39,666 nt of DNA. It comes from an uncultured beta proteobacterium (GTDB lineage Bacteria > Pseudomonadota > Gammaproteobacteria > Burkholderiales > Rhodocyclaceae). Position numbers and translations under genes: made by a program. The stretch spans positions 1 to 39,666 of the forward strand of contig CAINHS010000043.1 in the NCBI GenBank assembly GCA_903848955.1, in the 5' to 3' direction. Below are positions 35,350-39,666 of this stretch, one piece after another. Position 1 is the first letter of the stretch. Every line of letters starts with the position of its first letter. The notes under the pieces are model-generated. The model was given only the letters and a program-made list of their open reading frames with translations, did not search any database and was not told where the DNA came from.

Positions 35350-36522
35350 CTACCGGCGACCGGTGGCCCGACACAGCCTCGCCAGCGCTTCCTCCAGCAG
35401 CGGACGCCGCGTGCCGAAATTGAGCCGGACAAACCCCGGCGCGCCGAAATCGGCGCCGTCGGAAAGCCCCAGGCCGTGCTGCTCGAACCAGCGCGCCGGA
35501 TTGTCGATGCCGTGCCCGGCAGCGAACTCGCGCGCATCGATCCAGGCCAGGTAGGTGGCCTCCACCGGCAGCATCGAGAGCCCCGGGGCGGCGGCGACGG
35601 CGCGCTCGACGGCGCGCAGATTGCCGCGCAGGTAGTCGAGCAGATCCGCCTGCCAGTCGTCGCACAGCGTCAGCGCCGCTTCGGTTGCTGTCAGGCCGAG
35701 GGCATTTACGTGGGGCACGATGCCGCGCATGGCGTGGCAGAAGTCGCGCCGCAGCGAACTTGAAGGAATGATGGCAAAGGCGCAGCCGAGTCCCGGAATA
35801 TTGAAGGTCTTGGACGGCGCCATCAGGGTGATGCTGCGCGCCGCCGCTTCCGCGCCGAGCGTGGCGAAGACCCGGTGCCGGCACGAGGGCGACAGAATCA
35901 GGCCGTTGTGGATTTCATCCGAACACACCACCAGATCGTGCTTTTCGGCGAGCAGGGCGACCTGCCACAGTTCGTCCTCGTTCCACACGCGCCCCGTCGG
36001 GTTGTGCGGATGGCAGAGCAGAAAGAGCCTGGCCCGGCTGCTGCCGAGGACGGCGTCCAGCGTCGGGAAATCCCACAGCCAGCCCTCGCCGTCACACAGC
36101 AGCGGCACCTGCACCACGCGGCGGCCGGAAAACTCCGGCGCCGAAAGAAACGGCGGATAGATCGGCGTCGCCGTAGCGATCGCATCGCCCGCTGCGCCGA
36201 CCGCGCGGCAGGCGACATTGAGACCGGACACCAGCCCCGGCAGCCAGACGATCCAGTCGGCATCGATGCTCCAGTCGAACTTGCGCCGCAGGTAGGCGAC
36301 CACCGCGTCGGTCTGGCTCGCGGTGGGCTGGTTGTAGCCGAACACGCCATGCCCGATGCGGCGGCGCAACGCCGTCAGCACCGGCGGCGGCGCGGCAAAG
36401 TCCATGTCGGCGACCCAAAGCGGGATTATGTCGGTGTTGTGCCCCCGGGCGTCGACGTACCTCGCCCACTTCACGGAATCGCTGCCGTTGCGGTCGACGA
36501 CCGCGTCGAAGTCAAAAGTCAT
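35350..36522 (-). CDS. patB: PatB/MalY-type PLP-dependent cystathionine beta-lyase
   Basis: This 390-residue fold-type I aminotransferase-like enzyme cleaves C-S bonds of cystathionine or cysteine conjugates. The pyridoxal lysine is K238 in APSKTFNIPG. HPHNPTGRVW (171-180) and CSDEIHNGLI (200-209) bind the cofactor. The N-terminal RNGSDSVKW and WVADMDFAAPP motifs are those of MalY/PatB rather than of MetC. It is cytoplasmic. The link to methionine formation with metH at the other window end is only thematic. The substrate in vivo is unknown. Confidence 0.92.
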   Translation of the reverse strand: MTFDFDAVVDRNGSDSVKWARYVDARGHNTDIIPLWVADMDFAAPPPVLTALRRRIGHGVFGYNQPTASQTDAVVAYLRRKFDWSIDADWIVWLPGLVSGLNVACRAVGAAGDAIATATPIYPPFLSAPEFSGRRVVQVPLLCDGEGWLWDFPTLDAVLGSSRARLFLLCHPHNPTGRVWNEDELWQVALLAEKHDLVVCSDEIHNGLILSPSCRHRVFATLGAEAAARSITLMAPSKTFNIPGLGCAFAIIPSSSLRRDFCHAMRGIVPHVNALGLTATEAALTLCDDWQADLLDYLRGNLRAVERAVAAAPGLSMLPVEATYLAWIDAREFAAGHGIDNPARWFEQHGLGLSDGADFGAPGFVRLNFGTRRPLLEEALARLCRATGRR

Positions 36523-36684
36523 CCTGGAACACCGGGCCGGTCATCATCATCCTCATCGTCGGGCAATGCAGTCCGGGCAGGCCTGCACAGTCGCATGATA
36601 GCGTCTTGCGTCGCACCCGGCGCAGGCTGCGGTGAGCGCCCGTTTGCTATCATGGCCGCTCCAGAATCAAGCTCCCGCGCCCTC

Positions 36685-37578
36685 ATGACTGCCATCCGGC
36701 GAAACCTGTGCGTGTTGTTCGCCGATGTTGCGGGCAGCACCCGCCTCTATGAAAAACTCGGCGACGCCGAAGCGCTGCGCGCCATCGGACGCTGCTTCGG
36801 ATGCATGCAGCACGCCGTGCTTTTCTACAAGGGACGGGTGATCAAGACTATCGGCGATGAAGTCATGGCGGTTTTCGACAGCGCCGCCGACGGCATGCTG
36901 GCGGCATCGGACATGCAGCAACGCATCGACAGCCTGCCGCCGCTCGGCGGCATGAAAATGGCCATTCGCGTCGGCTTCCACTTCGGCCCGGCCATCGACG
37001 AAAACAACGACGTCTTCGGCGACACGGTGAACGTCGCGGCGCGCATGGCCGAGTTGGCAAAGGCCGGCCAGATCGTCACCACCGAAGCCAGCGTCGACCT
37101 GCTGCCGGAGCTGCTGCGGCGCCGCACCCGGGATATCGATTCCCTCACCGTGAAAGGAAAGGAAATCGATATCCGCGTGCATGAGGTGATCTGGCAGGAA
37201 AACATCGAGCTGACCATGAAGTCGGAAAGCATGGTCGCGGTCGACTCAACTCAGGCAAGGGTGCGACTGCGTCACGGTGCCGATGAAATCGTTCTCAGCG
37301 CGGAACGGCCCGCCGTTTCCCTGGGTCGCGACCTGATGTGCGACATCGCGATTCGCGACGGCAGCGCCTCGCGCAATCACGGCAAGATCGAGCGTCGCCG
37401 CGACAAGTTCGTGCTCGCCGATATCAGCACCAACGGCACTTACGTGACCTTCCAGGGCGAAGCGGAGTTCCTCCTCAAGCGCGAGGAGATCATTCTGCGC
37501 AACCGCGGCCGCATCGTCTTCGGCCATGCCTGGCGGTCCGCCGCTGACGAGACGCTCGAGTTCGTGGTCGAAACCTGA
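36685..37578 (+). CDS. Class III adenylate/guanylate cyclase with C-terminal FHA domain
   Basis: The 297 residues form two modules. Residues 8-180 are a class III cyclase domain with metal aspartates D14 (FADVAGST) and D58 (TIGDEVMAVF) and the VFGDTVNVAARM signature. Residues 200-297 are an FHA phosphothreonine-binding domain with SLGRD, SASRNH and STNGTYV. It would make cAMP or cGMP in response to a phosphorylated partner. There is no membrane segment. The start at 36685 matches family N-termini, and an ATG at 36652 is possible. Neither has a clear ribosome site. It is divergent from patB and convergent with ilvA. Confidence 0.9.
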   Translation: MTAIRRNLCVLFADVAGSTRLYEKLGDAEALRAIGRCFGCMQHAVLFYKGRVIKTIGDEVMAVFDSAADGMLAASDMQQRIDSLPPLGGMKMAIRVGFHFGPAIDENNDVFGDTVNVAARMAELAKAGQIVTTEASVDLLPELLRRRTRDIDSLTVKGKEIDIRVHEVIWQENIELTMKSESMVAVDSTQARVRLRHGADEIVLSAERPAVSLGRDLMCDIAIRDGSASRNHGKIERRRDKFVLADISTNGTYVTFQGEAEFLLKREEIILRNRGRIVFGHAWRSAADETLEFVVET

Positions 37579-37648
37579 TCGCTTCCCGGCACGGACTGCT
37601 TGTGCGTCGAATCGATCGCCCGAACCCTCGTCTGCACCCGTCGCCGCC

Positions 37649-39154
37649 TCAGCCGAGAAACAGGCGGTAAGCCGGATTCTTCGATTCATCCCAGAAGCGG
37701 TACCCCAGGCTCTTCAGGAAGACGCGAAAGTCTTTCATTTCCTGCGGCGGCACCTGCATGCCGACCAGCACACGACCGGTATCGGCGCCGTGGTTGCGAT
37801 AGTGGAACAGGCTGATGTTCCAGCCGGCGCTCATCTTCTCGAGGAAATGCATCAGCGCACCGGGGCGCTCGGGAAACTCGAAGCGGTAGATCAGCTCGTT
37901 CCTCACCTGCGGCGCATGGCCGCCGACCAGATGGCGGATGTGCAGCTTGGCCATTTCGTCGTCGGTGAGATCCAGCGCCGGATAACCGTTCTTCTCCAGT
38001 TGCCGCACCAGCCGGGTCGCTTCATCACGATTGGCAACCTGCATGCCGACAAACACATGCGCCTCGCCGGTATCGTGAAAGCGGTAGTTGAACTCCGTGA
38101 TGTTGCGCGCGCCGATCAGCGCCATGAATTTCTTGTAGGCGCCCGGCTTCTCCGGCAGCGTCACGGCCAGCACGGCCTCGCGCTGCTCGCCGACTTCGGC
38201 GCGTTCGGCGACAAAACGCAGGCGGTCGAAATTCATGTTGGCGCCCGAGGCCACTGCCACCAGCGTCTTGCCCTGCACACCATGCCGGTGCGCCCAGACC
38301 TTGGTGCCGGCGACGGCGAGTGCGCCGGCCGGCTCGAGGATCGAGCGCGTATCTTCGAACACGTCCTTGATCGCGGCGCAGATGGCGTCGGTATCGACCA
38401 GCACCATTTCATCGACATATTCGCGGCACAGGCGAAAGGTCTCGGCGCCGACGTATTTCACCGCGGCACCGTCGGCAAACAGGCCGACCTGTTCCAGGCG
38501 CACCCGCCTGCCTGCAGCCAGCGAACGGGCCATGGCATCCGAGTCCGCCGCCTCGACGCCGATGATCCTGATCTGCGGCCGCAGGCGCTTGATGTAGGCC
38601 GCCACCCCCGAGATCAGGCCGCCGCCGCCGACGCCGCAGAACACCGCGTCGATCGGCTCCGGATGCTGGCGCAGGATCTCCATGCCGATGGTGCCCTGCC
38701 CGGCGATCACGTCCGGATCGTCGAAGGGATGCACGAAGTTGAGCTTCTGCTGCTTTTCCAGTTCCAGCGCATGGGCGTAGGCGGCGTCATACGATTCGCC
38801 GGCCAGCACCACCTCGCCGCCACGCTTCTTCACCGCGTCGATCTTGATCTGCGGCGTGGTAGTCGGCATCACGATGACGGCGCGGATACCGAGCTTTTGC
38901 GCCGCCAGCGCCACCCCCTGGGCATGGTTGCCGGCCGAGGCGCAGATCACGCCGCGCTTGCGCTGCGCCGGCGTCAGGCGAACGATCTTGTTGTAGGCAC
39001 CGCGCAGCTTGAAGCTGAACACCGGCTGCATGTCCTCGCGCTTGAACAGCACGCGGTTGCCGATCCGCGCCGACAGAATCGGCGCCGGCTCCAGCGGCGT
39101 TTCGATGGCAACATCATAAACGCGGGCATTCAGAATTCGTTCGAGATAGTCCAT
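37649..39154 (-). CDS. ilvA: Threonine ammonia-lyase, biosynthetic (IlvA)
   Basis: This enzyme deaminates threonine to 2-oxobutanoate, the first step of isoleucine synthesis (EC 4.3.1.19). It has 501 residues. The PLP domain has FSFKLRGAYNK (K49), ASAGNHAQGVA and the phosphate-binding CGVGGGGLISG. Two ACT-like regulatory repeats follow (about 325-500), where isoleucine and valine act in this family. The start at 39154 (MDYLERIL) is the usual one, and an earlier ATG would run over the divergent gene. It is cytoplasmic. The call is secure. Confidence 0.97.
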   Translation of the reverse strand: MDYLERILNARVYDVAIETPLEPAPILSARIGNRVLFKREDMQPVFSFKLRGAYNKIVRLTPAQRKRGVICASAGNHAQGVALAAQKLGIRAVIVMPTTTPQIKIDAVKKRGGEVVLAGESYDAAYAHALELEKQQKLNFVHPFDDPDVIAGQGTIGMEILRQHPEPIDAVFCGVGGGGLISGVAAYIKRLRPQIRIIGVEAADSDAMARSLAAGRRVRLEQVGLFADGAAVKYVGAETFRLCREYVDEMVLVDTDAICAAIKDVFEDTRSILEPAGALAVAGTKVWAHRHGVQGKTLVAVASGANMNFDRLRFVAERAEVGEQREAVLAVTLPEKPGAYKKFMALIGARNITEFNYRFHDTGEAHVFVGMQVANRDEATRLVRQLEKNGYPALDLTDDEMAKLHIRHLVGGHAPQVRNELIYRFEFPERPGALMHFLEKMSAGWNISLFHYRNHGADTGRVLVGMQVPPQEMKDFRVFLKSLGYRFWDESKNPAYRLFLG

Positions 39155-39201
39155 GACGGCAGGGCGGAAGGGGTCGCTGAAGGCAAAGGGTAACATGCGT
39201 C

Positions 39202-39642
39202 ATGGACTTCGCTTTCACCGCAGAAGCAGGCCTGGCCGGCCTGTTTATTTCCAGCTTTCTCGGCGCGACGCTGCTGCCCGGCGGCTCGGAGGCGGTGCTG
39301 TTTGCCTTGATCCTGCTGCACCCGGAACAGGCGGCAGCGGCGCTGGTGCTGGCGACTGCCGGCAACACGCTGGGCGGCCTGAGCACCTACGCCATGGGCC
39401 GCTGGCTGCCGGCGCCGCAGAAGCCGGCCGGGGCGGACGCGGCGCGCAAGGAAAAATACCTCGCCGCCCTGCGCCGCCATGGCGCAGCGGCACTGGCGCT
39501 GGCCTGGGCGCCGCTTATCGGCGACGCGCTGTGTGCCGCCGCCGGCTGGCTGCGGCTGCCCTGGCTGCCCTGCGCGCTGTGGATGGCGACCGGCAAAGCG
39601 GCGCGCTACGGGTTGGTGGCGGCCGGCGCCGGGATGTTCTGA
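39202..39642 (+). CDS. YqaA family (DedA-like) membrane protein
   Basis: This 146-residue inner-membrane protein has three or four hydrophobic segments. The family's FISSFLGATLLPGGSEAV opening and GNTLGGLSTYAMGRW motif mark the YqaA subgroup of DedA/VTT proteins. Members are half the size of DedA. The role is unknown, possibly lipid or ion transport as in DedA. It is divergent from ilvA, with 47 bases between. The remaining 24 bases of the window hold nothing recognisable. Confidence 0.9.
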   Translation: MDFAFTAEAGLAGLFISSFLGATLLPGGSEAVLFALILLHPEQAAAALVLATAGNTLGGLSTYAMGRWLPAPQKPAGADAARKEKYLAALRRHGAAALALAWAPLIGDALCAAAGWLRLPWLPCALWMATGKAARYGLVAAGAGMF

Positions 39643-39666
39643 GCCGAGATCCGCAGAAAATATCCC

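Overview
The window is GC-rich, gene-dense chromosomal DNA, most likely from a denitrifying betaproteobacterium. The cd1 nitrite reductase cluster, the two nnrS genes, the DUF1840, DUF2905 and NDUFA9-like housekeeping genes and the overall protein style suggest Rhodocyclales or Sterolibacteriaceae-like relatives. This placement is inference, since no 16S gene is present.

Layout. Bases 1-10822 hold mostly housekeeping genes: the end of a rhodanese-domain protein, metH (B12-dependent methionine synthase), a hypothetical gene, DUF1840, an alpha/beta hydrolase, DUF2905, cca, an NDUFA9-like reductase, slt and 5-formyl-THF cyclo-ligase. A long perfect inverted repeat lies between cca and the NDUFA9-like gene. 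Bases 10829-12346 hold an nnrS gene and a DUF2249 gene with an FNR/Dnr-type promoter. Bases 12394-22793 are one long minus-strand nir operon in the order nirS-nirM-nirC-nirF-nirDL-nirG-nirH-nirJ-nirN-nnrS-nirE. It encodes cytochrome cd1 nitrite reductase, its cytochrome donors and what looks like the complete dedicated heme d1 pathway, with many 1-8 nt overlaps.

Bases 23079-35345 are the most unusual part, a membrane redox island. It holds DUF1318, an SCO1 protein, and a heme-copper-oxidase-like subunit I in which the CuB histidine pair is replaced. Next come two diheme cytochrome b proteins of identical helical layout. One is fused to a 2Fe-2S ferredoxin plus FAD/NAD(P) reductase module, and the other to a 2x[4Fe-4S] ferredoxin plus MvhD-like module, with a small membrane-anchored protein between them. 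Then come a second SCO1 protein with a C-terminal membrane anchor, heme O synthase, a heme-copper subunit I with Gln at the place of the cross-linked Tyr (eNOR-like), a CuA subunit II, a 47-residue membrane protein and heme A synthase (ctaA). The same 16-nt FNR/Dnr-like palindrome lies upstream of nirS and of the cytochrome b operon, which suggests shared control by low oxygen or NO.

Bases 35350-39642 return to general metabolism and signalling: a PatB/MalY-type C-S lyase, an adenylate cyclase-FHA protein, ilvA and a YqaA-family membrane protein.

Working model (inference): NirS makes NO. The eNOR-like and degenerate heme-copper proteins, matured by the SCO1 proteins and supplied with heme O/A by CyoE and CtaA, handle NO or O2. 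The two cytochrome b fusions couple NAD(P)H or low-potential ferredoxin/thiol-type donors to the quinone pool. No norCB, nosZ, tRNA, rRNA, CRISPR array or insertion sequence was seen. No stretch longer than 300 bases lacks a gene.
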